Shown: positions 18,406 through 27,514, counted from the stretch's first letter. The stretch: DNA of 64,000 bases from Bacteroides ihuae (GCF_900104585.1 NZ_FNVX01000005.1:372001-436000); one strand, 5' to 3'. Program-made: numbers and translations. The notes: generated from the sequence alone by a model not told the origin.

Positions 18406-18687
18406 ATGAAAGAACTTGACGTTAATGACAATGCCAATCAAATAGCATCAGGTGCTATTGCTGGTAGTGCTGTTACAATTGTTGGCAGTTCGACAATTGG
18501 AGGTACAGCAATTGGAGGTACTGTTAGTACTGGTTTAACATCTTTGGCGAATGCTGCGGCAATGCCTGCAGCAGTAAAATGTGGTTTTGTGGGAGCTATT
18601 AAGATAGCATCTCTGTTTAATCCGGTTACGGCAGCATGCGTAATAGGAGGAGGTGCAGCCTTATATCTCCTAAACAAAATCAAGTAA
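18406..18687 (+). CDS. Small Gly/Ala-rich hydrophobic protein (bacteriocin- or pore-like)
   Basis: 93 residues, rich in Gly, Ala, Thr and Ser. Hydrophobic stretches span about residues 16-50 and 58-88 (ASLFNPVTAACVIGGGAALYLL). The N-terminus MKELDVNDNANQIASG resembles a short leader of peptide bacteriocins, but no processing transporter is nearby. It has its own promoter-like box and a good terminator. It could be a bacteriocin-like or pore-forming toxin, or a small phage membrane protein. Confidence 0.45.
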   Translation: MKELDVNDNANQIASGAIAGSAVTIVGSSTIGGTAIGGTVSTGLTSLANAAAMPAAVKCGFVGAIKIASLFNPVTAACVIGGGAALYLLNKIK

Positions 18688-18710
18688 TTAGCATTTATCA
18701 AGTTTTAAAT

Positions 18711-18735
18711 GCGAGGAGGATATTCCTCCTCGTTT
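18711..18735 (+). terminator. Rho-independent terminator
   Basis: Stem CGAGGAGGA / TCCTCCTCG (18712-18720 and 18724-18732) with a TAT loop and a short T run. It ends the preceding small gene. The rest of the gap to 19084 holds only two copies of an AT-rich AATATTCT(A/G)CC motif about 30 bases apart and no credible gene. Confidence 0.7.
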
Positions 18736-19084
18736 CAAATCACAATATTTTTCTTGCTATCTTCAATAAATCAGTTTCGCTTATTCGATATGCTTTTTCT
18801 TTATATAATATTCTACCAAAATTATATGCTGGGATCTACAATATTCTGCCGAATTTATATAATCACAAAAGATACTCCTTCACAGCATTAACTCCTTGTA
18901 TAACCGATTGTACAACAATATACTTACTCTGGCACGCTTCTGCTTGCTTGCCGTTGAAACTCTTTCTGCTCATCAGACTGTCGCCCTGTGGAAGTTTTAA
19001 ATTCCAAGTAGAGTGAAGCATAACCTAAATTGATTGAAATGTCTTACTTGATCTGTAAATAAGCTCGTATGACTAACTCATAAA

Positions 19085-19119
19085 AAGAGGATTCCTACAT
19101 AATAAATGAGAATCCTCTT
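19085..19119 (-). terminator. Terminator for the minus-strand gene
   Basis: Stem GAATCCTCTT / AAGAGGATTC with a T-rich run on the minus strand past 19085. It lies just downstream of the gene ending at 19128. Confidence 0.65.
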
Positions 19120-19127
19120 AAAAAAAA

Positions 19128-19430
19128 CTATTCAATATCCATTAGCTTTTTAATGATATTGTAAGGCATCTTGTTGCACATATCAAGCATTGCACTTGCT
19201 GTTTCAAGTTCGGACATCTTTACGTAAGACCTTCCTCTTTGTTTATTTCTTGACGGATAGAACTTTATCCATGATTTATCGCGCCACTCTTTAATGAGAT
19301 GCTTACCGTAAATCTTTTCCGCTTGAGCTATAGATACAACTTCCGGGAGAAGTCCAAGTGCTTTCAATGTCTGAATGGTTCCAATCTTAATACTCCTTGC
19401 AATAATTATCTCTAGAAATCTTTCTTCCAT
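19128..19430 (-). CDS. Hypothetical DNA-binding-like protein
   Basis: 100 residues from the ATG at 19430. A TTG 15 bases earlier is less likely. The middle part (TLKALGLLPEVVSIAQAEKIYGKHLIKEW followed by a basic stretch RNKQRGRSYVK) resembles excisionase-like or HTH proteins in which an identifier helix pair is followed by basic residues. No named family recognised. It is isolated between phage cargo genes. Confidence 0.5.
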   Translation of the reverse strand: MEERFLEIIIARSIKIGTIQTLKALGLLPEVVSIAQAEKIYGKHLIKEWRDKSWIKFYPSRNKQRGRSYVKMSELETASAMLDMCNKMPYNIIKKLMDIE

Positions 19431-19852
19431 GACTTTTAAATTCAAATTGTTTCATTCTGCTTTTGATGGTATGTTGAGCTGGATTTTACTACTGAAACAT
19501 ATTGATTTTGTTATATCATGCTTTAAACCATTTATTACACCTCCTTAGTTCTGTATTACTTGCCACAAATATACATATAGATTAATCTTCTTGTAATTCA
19601 AGAATCTCACTTTCTTCCTTTGTGAATACATTTACCGAAATATGGGACATAGATGATTATCTGTCGAGTGGTGTGCAACTTTACTCTTGGAAGATGAATA
19701 TTTCACTTTCAACATACAATGCTATTCTCACCTATACCTATCTTTACTTGTATGATTTTAGCATTTTATTTTAAAAATATTGATCTTGCAGTTTCGATAT
19801 AATATAATTTACTATATATTTACGCTCTCGTTGAACTTTATGAAAAACTACT
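19431..19852. other. Intergenic region
   Basis: About 420 bases. The minus strand has TATATTTG at 19573-19566, a possible -7 box for the gene ending at 19128, although it is about 135 bases from the ATG. No RNA, repeat or gene recognised in the rest. Confidence 0.4.
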
Positions 19853-20569
19853 ATGGAATACACTCAAGAATTTAAAGACTTCGTAAATGCCTGCATGTGT
19901 CCTGATGGGCAAAATCTCTATGTCGGAATCGGCAATCCTAATGCAAAGATTTTATTTATAGGTAAAGAAGCTGCTATGCGTGAGGCAGATGATGATTACA
20001 AGAATAATGCTAAATGCTGGGGGAAACATATCTATAAAGGTACTTGCGAAGACTTAGATTATCTAGTTGATGAAAAACACCTTCTTCGTAAAGGATGGGG
20101 GAGAAATACATGGAGCAAATATCAAAAAATGAAGGACTGCATCGTTAAAAACAAGGAGGTTAAACCGTTCTATGTTGATTTCTTAAAAGACGTTTTTACT
20201 ACTGAGATGAATGACTCGCCTAGTAAAAATGCTTCCAATGCAGATAAAAGTGGTCTAAATGCTCGGAAAAAGTTATTTAAAGATTCGGCGTTTATACAGA
20301 ATTTTCCTGTCGTAGTTTTGGCTTGCTCAGGCTATCTAAAGAATGATGAGAATATACGTGAAATTGATGACATATTTGGTGTGACTTATGACGGTGATGA
20401 AAAGGGCAAGAAGGTTTATACCTCTGCCAATTGGTTTTATACACATCATAGTAAAGATGGTCGTAGATTAGTTATTCATACTAGACAATTGAGTGCCAAT
20501 GTATTGAATGATATGCTCGAAGAAATGGGAGGAGTTATAAGGAAACATTTGAAGTGGGACAAAATATAG
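19853..20569 (+). CDS. Hypothetical protein with uracil-DNA-glycosylase-like features
   Basis: 238 residues. The N-terminal AKILFIGKEAA resembles the strand-loop that carries the catalytic motif in the UDG superfamily. Later, VVVLACSGYL and LVIHTRQLSANV match the second strand and the His-containing loop (HPSPLS in true UDGs, here HTRQLS). The catalytic Asp/Asn is not obvious, so activity is uncertain. It stands alone in the cargo region. A divergent nuclease or glycosylase-like defence or anti-defence factor is possible. Confidence 0.4.
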   Translation: MEYTQEFKDFVNACMCPDGQNLYVGIGNPNAKILFIGKEAAMREADDDYKNNAKCWGKHIYKGTCEDLDYLVDEKHLLRKGWGRNTWSKYQKMKDCIVKNKEVKPFYVDFLKDVFTTEMNDSPSKNASNADKSGLNARKKLFKDSAFIQNFPVVVLACSGYLKNDENIREIDDIFGVTYDGDEKGKKVYTSANWFYTHHSKDGRRLVIHTRQLSANVLNDMLEEMGGVIRKHLKWDKI

Positions 20570-20692
20570 CTTAAGTGTCTGATTTTGTTTGGTTAATACA
20601 AACCGTAATATTTCTTTTTTCATTTTGTAAAGCTGAATATTTTATATATAAATTGTTTAACCGTGGCGAGAGTCATACAAAAATTAAATTTT

Positions 20693-20890
20693 ATGGAAAA
20701 CTTTAAAGTTGGAGATGTCGTTTGTTTGAATTCCGCAACTAATATTAAACTTACTGTTACTTCTATTGAAGGAGATTATCTTTGTGTATCGTATTACAGC
20801 GCTGAAAGACAAAAATTTGAATGTGAAAAATTTCCTATTGATGCTGTTTCGATTTATCAAAATAAGAACCGTGGCGTACATCTGCTATAA
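20693..20890 (+). CDS. YodC-like (DUF2158) small protein
   Basis: 65 residues from the ATG at 20693. A GTG at 20663 gives a longer form without family similarity. The sequence FKVGDVVCLNSATNIKLTV and FPIDAV fits the DUF2158/YodC pattern, a small SH3-like barrel. Function unknown. The family is common in mobile elements. Confidence 0.6.
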   Translation: MENFKVGDVVCLNSATNIKLTVTSIEGDYLCVSYYSAERQKFECEKFPIDAVSIYQNKNRGVHLL

Positions 20891-21260
20891 TAGTATATGT
20901 TATATTCATAAATATAATGTAATATTCTGTTAGTACTCGCTTGAACTTCGCATTGCAAAGTTTTTGAAGGCCATATCCAAGGTTTACAGATATTCTTTAG
21001 GGATTTTCTTTATTCTTTAATGCTATTATCAAAAACGCCAAAAATATTCGGAGGCTGTTAGGAGATCATCAAATAGCTGTAGTTGCTTGCGATAGATGGA
21101 TTGTGTCACGTCTTATTCTTAATAATTCATTGCTCTGCAATTGGCCTGCGATAGAAAACCTACCTCGTGATTCACGAGGTAAAAGAAAAATTATAACAGA
21201 TATATTTGAATAAGCTGTTCGCATACAGATTTGTTATACCCTATTATAGAAAATAAGACT
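20891..21260. other. Decayed mobile-element remnant, no intact gene
   Basis: No coding region. Segments 20992-21054 and 21101-21181 have diverged counterparts at 28559-28620 and 28890-28971. A near-palindrome, ACCTCGTGATTCACGAGGT, lies at 21162-21180. These are probably remains of an old insertion sequence. Confidence 0.5.
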
Positions 21261-22014
21261 ATGAGTAAAAATGGAATCGTTGAAATAATTTATGTTGATG
21301 AAAAAAGATTTGATAAATATTTCCAATAATTTTCATCTCCAGATAAAAAGGAAAAAACACTTTTAGGAAAAATAAAGTTTGGATTGCTTGATGCTGGAAT
21401 GGAATTTAATCAGACACAGAACATAAGAAATTTCACCACTTTTGAAAAGTTAAAATTGTTTGAAAATTATTTAGATAAACATGGACAACTAAGTTATGGA
21501 AGACCTGATGATAATGAAAGATGGCGTAATGATAAAGTATTCGTTAAAGAAAGTGTGATTGCTCAAAAGATATATCTAGCAACAAATGAGAATAATTTAG
21601 GTGTAGGGATAAATATATGGGTAGTAGAAAAAAAATTAAAATCAAGGACATTATAATAGATTGAATGGACATCTTTTCTTGATTGAGGATTTTAAAGGAG
21701 AAGATAAAAAACCAACTACAATTAGTGGTTATTCAATTTTAAGATTGCTATTTGGAGAATATTACGAAGAATTAAACAGGACAATATTAGGTGGTGATAA
21801 TTTTGAATATATTGAAAGCTCGTATTTTTCAAAGGAGCCATTAAATGTATTAAAAAAAATAGGTGCTAAATTCTTCGACAAGAGGAATATTACAACTGTT
21901 TATCGTTTAAGAGGTTCGTGTAATGATATTCCTAATGAAGGCTCTGTTTCGACTTTTGGATACCCGATTTATATAATTGAAAATGAAGAAATAACAGGGC
22001 ATAACATGCGGTGA
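21261..22014 (+). pseudogene. Broken partner gene of the TIR protein
   Basis: Starts with ATG at 21261 (MSKNGIVEIIYVDEKRFDKYFQ), then meets an in-frame TAA at 21327. The frame continues (FSSPDKKEKTLLGKIKF) to a second stop at 21654. The rest, from about 21640 to 22014, is in the +1 frame (RLNGHLFLIEDFKGEDKK), and the shift falls near the A-run at about 21627-21635. Rejoined, it would encode about 250 residues. I recall similar unnamed cytosolic proteins beginning with a YVDEKR-like segment but cannot name the family. It overlaps the TIR gene start in GTGA, so the two formed an operon. Confidence 0.65.
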
Positions 22015-22952
22015 AAACTAAAAAACAAGATGAGATGAATTTAAATTTATACTATGACAAAGTCGGACGATTGGAAAAAGAAATCTCCGACCTGCAAAAA
22101 AGGATTGCTGATGAGACTAAAAAAGAGTTGGATAAACAAAAGCAAATTGATTCAAATAATCGCTCTGCTGCGAGTTCAACATCATTATCTACGTTAAAAA
22201 GCAAACAGCACCAAAATCAGGGTTATCAGGGTGATATTATAAGAATCCAATCTAATAAAGCAGACTTACATAAAAAGGTTGCAGATAAAACGCGAGAACT
22301 GGCAAAAGTGAAGCAAGATTTGCAAAAAGAGGAAATAAAAGAAAAAGACAAACTAAAAAGAGAACAAGAAATATTTAGGAAACAGCAAGAGGACTTTCAA
22401 AGAAACCAACTTAGATTTCAGCAAGAACAAGAACGCCTTCAGCAAAAACTTCAATCAGACATTTCAAGTCAGAAAGAAATTCTTAATGTTCTTGTCCATC
22501 AAATACACAGTACTAATGCAGATCGTGAGGTCATAGAGCAAAAGGAATATGACTTTTTTATTTCTCATGCAACTGAGGATAAGGAAAGTTTTGTTCGACC
22601 TTTAGCAGAGCTATTGACAAACAATGGATACAAAATTTGGTATGATGAATTTCAAATGAAAATTGGTGATAGTTTAAGAAAGAAAATTGATGAGGGACTT
22701 AAGTTTTCAAAGTACGGAATAGCGGTTTTATCAAGAGACTTCTTTAGAAAGAATTGGACCGAATATGAATTGAACGGTTTAGTTGCAAGAGAGATGAATG
22801 GAATTAAGGTTATTCTTCCTATCTGGCATAATGTGACAAGGGATGAAGTATTGTCTTTTAGTCCGACATTGGCGGATAAGGTTGCTTTGAATACGGCAAT
22901 TTATAGTTTACAAGAAATTGCAAATGAACTGGGAAAACTCATTGAAAAATAA
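22011..22952 (+). CDS. Coiled-coil TIR-domain protein, probable NADase effector
   Basis: 313 residues from the GTG at 22011, translationally coupled to the broken upstream gene. Residues 10-165 are long Lys/Gln/Glu-rich coiled coils. Residues 178-310 are a TIR domain: YDFFISHATEDK, then GYKIWYDEFQMKIGDSL, GIAVLSRDFFRKNWTEYEL with the probable catalytic Glu253, and ILPIWHNV. Bacterial TIR domains of this type often cleave NAD+ or make cyclic ADP-ribose signals during phage defence. The coiled coil would drive oligomerisation. No ThsA-like partner is present, so this is not classical Thoeris. Confidence 0.85.
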   Translation: MKTKKQDEMNLNLYYDKVGRLEKEISDLQKRIADETKKELDKQKQIDSNNRSAASSTSLSTLKSKQHQNQGYQGDIIRIQSNKADLHKKVADKTRELAKVKQDLQKEEIKEKDKLKREQEIFRKQQEDFQRNQLRFQQEQERLQQKLQSDISSQKEILNVLVHQIHSTNADREVIEQKEYDFFISHATEDKESFVRPLAELLTNNGYKIWYDEFQMKIGDSLRKKIDEGLKFSKYGIAVLSRDFFRKNWTEYELNGLVAREMNGIKVILPIWHNVTRDEVLSFSPTLADKVALNTAIYSLQEIANELGKLIEK

Positions 22953-23573
22953 TCTACCGCTGATATGCTTTATCGCTAATTGTCGTTACTGTGCTTAAAT
23001 CAAGGTTTTTGCTTTTTTTTAAGTTCGGTGAATCTTAAGAAGAAGCCACTATGGGGGCGGCCATTGGCCATTGACCTCTGTCTGACGTATATTGTCGTGA
23101 GATAAATTTTCTAGAACCAGAGAAGATGTTTAAAGGCTGTTTAAATTTTATTCAGAATAGTTTTTAAAGTGTTTCCGTATCAGTTGATAATAAGCTTTAT
23201 TTGTAGTGACCAAACTCATAACAAAGATACATCAGACTGATCTGAGGGAAAGACAGTGGCAATATATAAAGACAGTGTCGGATATAAAAGAAAGAAAGCG
23301 AAAATTTGATTTACGTGTAATTTGGAATGCTATCTTCTACGTGGTTAAAACGGGTTGCCAATGGCGAGTGTTGTTCAAATAATTCCTTTCTGGGCAATTG
23401 GTCTATTACTAATTCCATGATACTATCAAACCGGATATCATGCTGCTTATTAGACCAGAATTCTTTCGATTTAAAGAATCAGTATTACTTTAAGGTTTTA
23501 GCTACTTGCTTTATCACAAGTGTTCATCTCGCTTTAAAATTAGAAGCTTTTGGACTTTGGTTGTATTACTCAT
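22953..23573. other. Gap holding an IS5-like remnant
   Basis: No intact gene. 22953-23200 shows nothing clear apart from a small GGCCATTGGCCA repeat near 23058. 23209-23585 holds the transposase remnant described separately. Confidence 0.5.
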
Positions 23574-23585
23574 TCAATTCGAGTC
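23209..23585 (+). pseudogene. IS5-family transposase remnant
   Basis: The reading TDLRERQWQYIKTV ... KRKFDLRVIWNAIFYVVKTGCQWR is the typical N-terminus of IS5/IS427-group transposases. It then hits a stop at 23380-23382. A shifted frame continues briefly with NNSFLGNWSIT, matching the usual NFPPWQLVYYYF part. Downstream parts are degraded and no DDE catalytic core remains. This is an inactive fragment about 375 bases long. Confidence 0.6.
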
Positions 23586-24089
23586 ATTAATTCGAACTAT
23601 TAAATCATTAAATAAATGATCATTGTTCGCTTCGAAGATCAAGAAATGAATCATGCTTTCTTGAGAAAGAATGATTTTACTGTCGGTTTTAAAACTATTA
23701 ACATATTCTTCGTTATCTGTTATTAGCCAATTTAAATCATGCTGATAATGTTTTAAATATTTATTATCAATGCGGTACTTGTTTGACACAATCTTCATTA
23801 TGTCTGTTGTTTTTATGTTTAAATCTTTTAGTTTTATTTTTAAATATTTAGGGTGACTTTCTCCTGTTTTTATGTCAATTAACATTAGGCGATAATCAGT
23901 CCTGATTGATAGTATCTCACTTATTAGATGATCTTTTAAGGTTCTTTGATTATCAATACGTTTTTGAATGGTATTAACTATCCACCAAGATAATAATGCG
24001 GTAATTATAATGCCAAATAAATCAATCCATTCAGAATACCCCATTTCCTCCTTAGTTATGTTGTTGATAGAAGTTAAAATTAAATCCAT
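23574..24089 (-). CDS. Single-pass membrane protein of the GHKL/STAS operon
   Basis: 171 residues. A membrane segment lies at about residues 23-41 (LFGIIITALLSWWIVNTI), followed by a cytoplasmic, largely helical domain with many Lys, Asp and Asn. It overlaps the STAS-like gene by 10 bases, so it is the third gene of one operon. No family recognised. A membrane-acting effector or anchor for the upstream kinase-like module is inferred. Confidence 0.55.
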   Translation of the reverse strand: MDLILTSINNITKEEMGYSEWIDLFGIIITALLSWWIVNTIQKRIDNQRTLKDHLISEILSIRTDYRLMLIDIKTGESHPKYLKIKLKDLNIKTTDIMKIVSNKYRIDNKYLKHYQHDLNWLITDNEEYVNSFKTDSKIILSQESMIHFLIFEANNDHLFNDLIVRINDSN

Positions 24090-24496
24090 TTTTCACATTC
24101 TATTTTACTATCAACTATCCTGAACCAAGGTTTATGTGTAATGGTTTTTTTGGGAGTTATACTTTTTTCCCTTCTTTTTTCCCATTGAGGATATGTTTGT
24201 TGAGTAATCATGTCAATCCATTGAGGTTCCAGCAATGAAGCTACTTCTAGATATGCTTTTACATTCGTGAGCCCGAAGTCATATACTAAATTTCCAAATG
24301 CTTCGTCTAAAAAGGATGGAGCAAATCCATCAACCCCATCTAAGATGATTGTTAATTTATCTTTTTTTTCAAAAGCTTCTTTAAATGCCGTATTTAATTT
24401 AGTATGATAGAAATCCTCTCCAGATTTTTCACTTATGTTACAATGTCTTAACCCGGTAAAAAGAGAATAATCCTTTGCTATATTTATAGTTGTCAT
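24080..24496 (-). CDS. STAS-like DUF4325 protein
   Basis: 138 residues. It matches the DUF4325 STAS-like pattern: GLRHCNISEKSGEDFY, KLTIILDGVDG, then SFLDEAFGNLVYDFG at 61-75. STAS folds typically receive phosphate from GHKL-type serine kinases or sense nucleotides. In this family Ser61 or nearby residues occupy that site. Its start overlaps the GHKL gene stop by four bases (ATGA). The pairing with a GHKL protein suggests a partner-switch signalling module. Confidence 0.7.
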   Translation of the reverse strand: MTTINIAKDYSLFTGLRHCNISEKSGEDFYHTKLNTAFKEAFEKKDKLTIILDGVDGFAPSFLDEAFGNLVYDFGLTNVKAYLEVASLLEPQWIDMITQQTYPQWEKRREKSITPKKTITHKPWFRIVDSKIECEKWI

Positions 24497-25527
24497 AATA
24501 CACGCTTATTTAAACATTCTGCATCCATTTCCCATTTGTATAATGTACCCTTGAAAGTGCGTCTTGAAGATGCAAATTTAATGCATCTTTCTGGATTCTC
24601 AAAATCTAGCATAACATTATTTGTAACAGCAACCAGCTTTTTAATTAATCCTGCATTAAAAGAACTTTTTATCCCGGGGAGACCTTTGTTACGATTAATT
24701 TCTTTTGACGAAGAACCATACTTTTTATCAAAAGCACCCATTAAAATATCAATATCTGACTTTAAGGTAAATATATCAGCAAGTTTTTTCTGAAATTTTC
24801 GATATAAAGAATCTAATATACCTCTTCCTAAATCTATTGCAACAAATATAATACGATCATCTTCATACTTTATCCCCAATGACCATTGTTGATTAAACGC
24901 ATAACTCCATTCTATAGAATTACCGCATATTTCTTTTAACATTGATTTTAAATCCAAGTTGGGTCTTTTTTCATTAACAAGGTGATTGGAAATATGTTCT
25001 ACTGTATCGCTAATCTTTTTCATATGCTCAATAGATAAAATTCCACAGCCTTTTTCAAATATCATAATTTCGGTTTTTTCTGTATTCGAAAATTTTGTGC
25101 CATTTTTATCGTATTTTTCATTAAAAAAACCTGAATCTGATAGATATTTTAAGCATTCCTCATTTTCAGGAAAACTTCCTCTTAAAATAATTTGATTATC
25201 TTTGAATTCATCGGAGATTGCAGATAAAATAAAGGCTGTAGAAAAATCGATCTTTTCGATTTTTCTAATATTAATAAATACATTTTTTCTTCCATTCTTT
25301 TCCCATATTGCATCTTCTTTTCTTAAATCAGAAAAGAATTTTGCACACGCCTCTATATTATCTAAAAAACGGAAATCTATGGGGGCTGTTACTTGATGAA
25401 ATAGATTATTCTTTTTTTTATTTATTAAGGGAGAAACATACTTCTTATGTTTCTTTCTATGTTGTTGTTTGAGGCAATATCTTTTGTGATATCTCTTGTA
25501 TTTAGATGTGGTGTATATTTTTTTCAT
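24493..25527 (-). CDS. STAS-like plus GHKL ATPase protein
   Basis: 344 residues. Residues about 50-135 look like a STAS-type fold (KNVFINIRKIEKIDFSTAF ... LKYLSDSGFF). Residues about 165-335 carry GHKL ATPase motifs: N-box E199-CGN203, G1 box D232LGRG236, G2 box GLPG 282-285, and the closing G327-T328. No His-phosphorylation (H-box) domain is present, so this is more like an anti-sigma serine kinase or an ATP-driven switch than a sensor kinase. The basic N-terminal 40 residues are Lys/Arg-rich. Confidence 0.7.
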   Translation of the reverse strand: MKKIYTTSKYKRYHKRYCLKQQHRKKHKKYVSPLINKKKNNLFHQVTAPIDFRFLDNIEACAKFFSDLRKEDAIWEKNGRKNVFINIRKIEKIDFSTAFILSAISDEFKDNQIILRGSFPENEECLKYLSDSGFFNEKYDKNGTKFSNTEKTEIMIFEKGCGILSIEHMKKISDTVEHISNHLVNEKRPNLDLKSMLKEICGNSIEWSYAFNQQWSLGIKYEDDRIIFVAIDLGRGILDSLYRKFQKKLADIFTLKSDIDILMGAFDKKYGSSSKEINRNKGLPGIKSSFNAGLIKKLVAVTNNVMLDFENPERCIKFASSRRTFKGTLYKWEMDAECLNKRVL

Positions 25528-25558
25528 AGGAAGTGGCGTGGTGAAAATATTTCTTACA

Positions 25559-25566
25559 CAAAGATA
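25559..25566 (-). promoter_or_regulatory. -7 box of the GHKL/STAS operon
   Basis: The minus strand reads TATCTTTG, 32 bases before the ATG at 25527. The IS66 element begins 62 bases further upstream, so the promoter region is intact but close to the insertion. Confidence 0.45.
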
Positions 25567-25767
25567 CTAAAATAATTTTATAGTTCTTTTAATATTGATC
25601 CAAAAGTACATTATAGAATGTAAGAATGTAAGCCTTCGGTAAACTCCGTACTATAGATCTAATAAAACCTTGAGATTCAACTTAACAATTTTGTCTCAAG
25701 GTTTTCTATTATTTCATTGTTTTCGATGATTTGACAGATTTCATGGTTTTCAATGTTCTCAAGGATT

Positions 25768-27435
25768 TCAAAGTATTCCTGCTGATTTTAATCTGTCGGG
25801 TAACAACTCCGCTACATCCATCGTATAATCCGTGTCGTAATCATGGACGTGCTCTAGAAAATAAATCATCCAGCTGCGGAAGTCTACACTACTAGCTTTA
25901 CAACAGCCCATAAAGCTATAAATAATAGCGGTACTTTCCGCAGTATCATCATTCTGACAAAATAAGTAGTTCTTCCTACCTATGGCTAGCGGCCTTACTG
26001 CATTTTCAATTCCATTATTATCAATATTATATCTTCCATCCAGATGATAGCGTGATAGTTTATTGAAACGCTTATAAGTATACAGGATTGCTTTTTCGAT
26101 AGGGCTACCTTTAATAACTTTTGCATGTTCCACAACGAGCCATTTTTCAAATCTAACCATTATGGGATAAGCAAGACGTTTTCTAAGCACAACTGCATCT
26201 TCAAATGACAACTCCTGTTCCTTTATTTGTCGTTCAACCTCATAGAGAAGTTGGATTTGCTCCAAGGCACTTTCTGCTCGCTCCTTATCATTTTTGAGAG
26301 CCTCTGAAAATTTTCTTCTTGCATGTGCCCAACATGATAGTAAAATAACTCCTTTCTTTTCGTCCAACAACTCATATCGCTCATAACCGTCGGTTTGTAA
26401 GGCGCCTTGATATCCATGGAAAAGCTTGAGTACGACCTCTCCACTTCTGGAACCTTTGTCCCAATAGAAATACTGACGGCCTGACATGGGGTCTCGCACA
26501 AGCCAGATGTATCCTTTCACTGTCTTGTGTTTATCATTGCGTACTATAGGGAGTGTGGTTTCGTCACATTGTAAATAATCCGTTCCTTTCATTAATTCCC
26601 ATAATCGGAAGTGTAGTGGCATGAGAAGATCGCTTACATCCTGGAACCATCCGAGTATGGTTGGCAGCGGTATTTTCATGCCTAGCCGTTCAAACTGTTT
26701 CTGCTGTCTATAGAATGGGATGTGGTCAACGTATTTATCGATCATTAGATCTGCAAGTAAGGATGCGGAAGCGTAGCTCTTTGCGATTGGTTTAACAGGG
26801 CAATCGGCTGTGACTATTGTACGGTCTGATTTGCGGATGGCTTTATGCCTATAGGTACGAAGTACGTAAAACTTAGTAGGCTCCTTCATCAACACTTCCG
26901 TATATAGTGGGTTTTCTTCATCTAATAAATCCCATTCTTCCGGATTGTATCCTTCAGGATATACGTGTTCAAACTTACGTTCCAGCTCTTCTGGGAGAGA
27001 TTTGCGTACAGGAGCACCTTTTTCTTTTTCCATGCGTTTAATTCGGTGCTCTTTTGCGACTTTAATCTCCTCTTCAGCTTTTATCGCCGCCTCTTTTTCG
27101 CCGGGCAATAAAGGAAGACCTTCAAAAAGTTCCAACTGGCGTGCATCCGGATCGGGGTTGATGTATCGTTCTGCTTTGCCACCGTATAATTGGCGTTTCA
27201 AGTAAGCCACTTGCTTTTCTAACTGAGCAATACGGGTATCTTTTTTCTCAAGTAGCTCTTCTGTCTTATTGATAATGATATCTTTTGCTTCTAACTGTTC
27301 CTTATGGTCTTGTTTTACACTTTCGGGATCAGTGTTTATAGCAACTCTTAACCGAGAGTTCTCTCTAAACAATCGGTCTCTGTCTGCCATTAATTGGCGA
27401 ATCAGCTCATCTTTATCAATAGTTCTGTCGGGCAT
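25768..27435 (-). CDS. tnpC: IS66 transposase (TnpC)
   Basis: 555 residues, the usual IS66 transposase length. The N-terminal coiled coil (residues 30-80) is followed by the LKRQLYGGKAERY segment of the zinc-finger/HTH region. The DDE core has DYLQCDETTLPI and GALQTDGYERYELL. The C-terminal end has the IENAVRPLAIGRKNYLF signature. It catalyses cut or copy of the element with TnpA and TnpB assistance. Confidence 0.95.
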   Translation of the reverse strand: MPDRTIDKDELIRQLMADRDRLFRENSRLRVAINTDPESVKQDHKEQLEAKDIIINKTEELLEKKDTRIAQLEKQVAYLKRQLYGGKAERYINPDPDARQLELFEGLPLLPGEKEAAIKAEEEIKVAKEHRIKRMEKEKGAPVRKSLPEELERKFEHVYPEGYNPEEWDLLDEENPLYTEVLMKEPTKFYVLRTYRHKAIRKSDRTIVTADCPVKPIAKSYASASLLADLMIDKYVDHIPFYRQQKQFERLGMKIPLPTILGWFQDVSDLLMPLHFRLWELMKGTDYLQCDETTLPIVRNDKHKTVKGYIWLVRDPMSGRQYFYWDKGSRSGEVVLKLFHGYQGALQTDGYERYELLDEKKGVILLSCWAHARRKFSEALKNDKERAESALEQIQLLYEVERQIKEQELSFEDAVVLRKRLAYPIMVRFEKWLVVEHAKVIKGSPIEKAILYTYKRFNKLSRYHLDGRYNIDNNGIENAVRPLAIGRKNYLFCQNDDTAESTAIIYSFMGCCKASSVDFRSWMIYFLEHVHDYDTDYTMDVAELLPDRLKSAGIL

Positions 27436-27514
27436 TTCCTGTTCTTTATTATGATATAAATATACAAAGAATGGGTGAGATAGCCAGATTTATATAAGAC
27501 TTTTTTTTATTATT

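Noticed and set aside
18636..19016. 126-residue plus-strand ORF with a YNILP(K/N)LY repeat
   Set aside because: It runs through the terminator at 18711-18735 and overlaps the end of the small Gly/Ala gene. Composition looks random apart from a short AT-rich repeat.
21101..21181. Possible CRISPR or dif-like site because of the TCGTGATTCACGAGG palindrome
   Set aside because: Only two diverged copies exist in the window, without regular spacing or spacers, so it is not a CRISPR array. No dif consensus was recognised.
22011..22952. Classical Thoeris system
   Set aside because: No ThsA-like SIR2/SLOG or macro-domain partner lies next to the TIR gene. The neighbouring gene is a different, broken protein.
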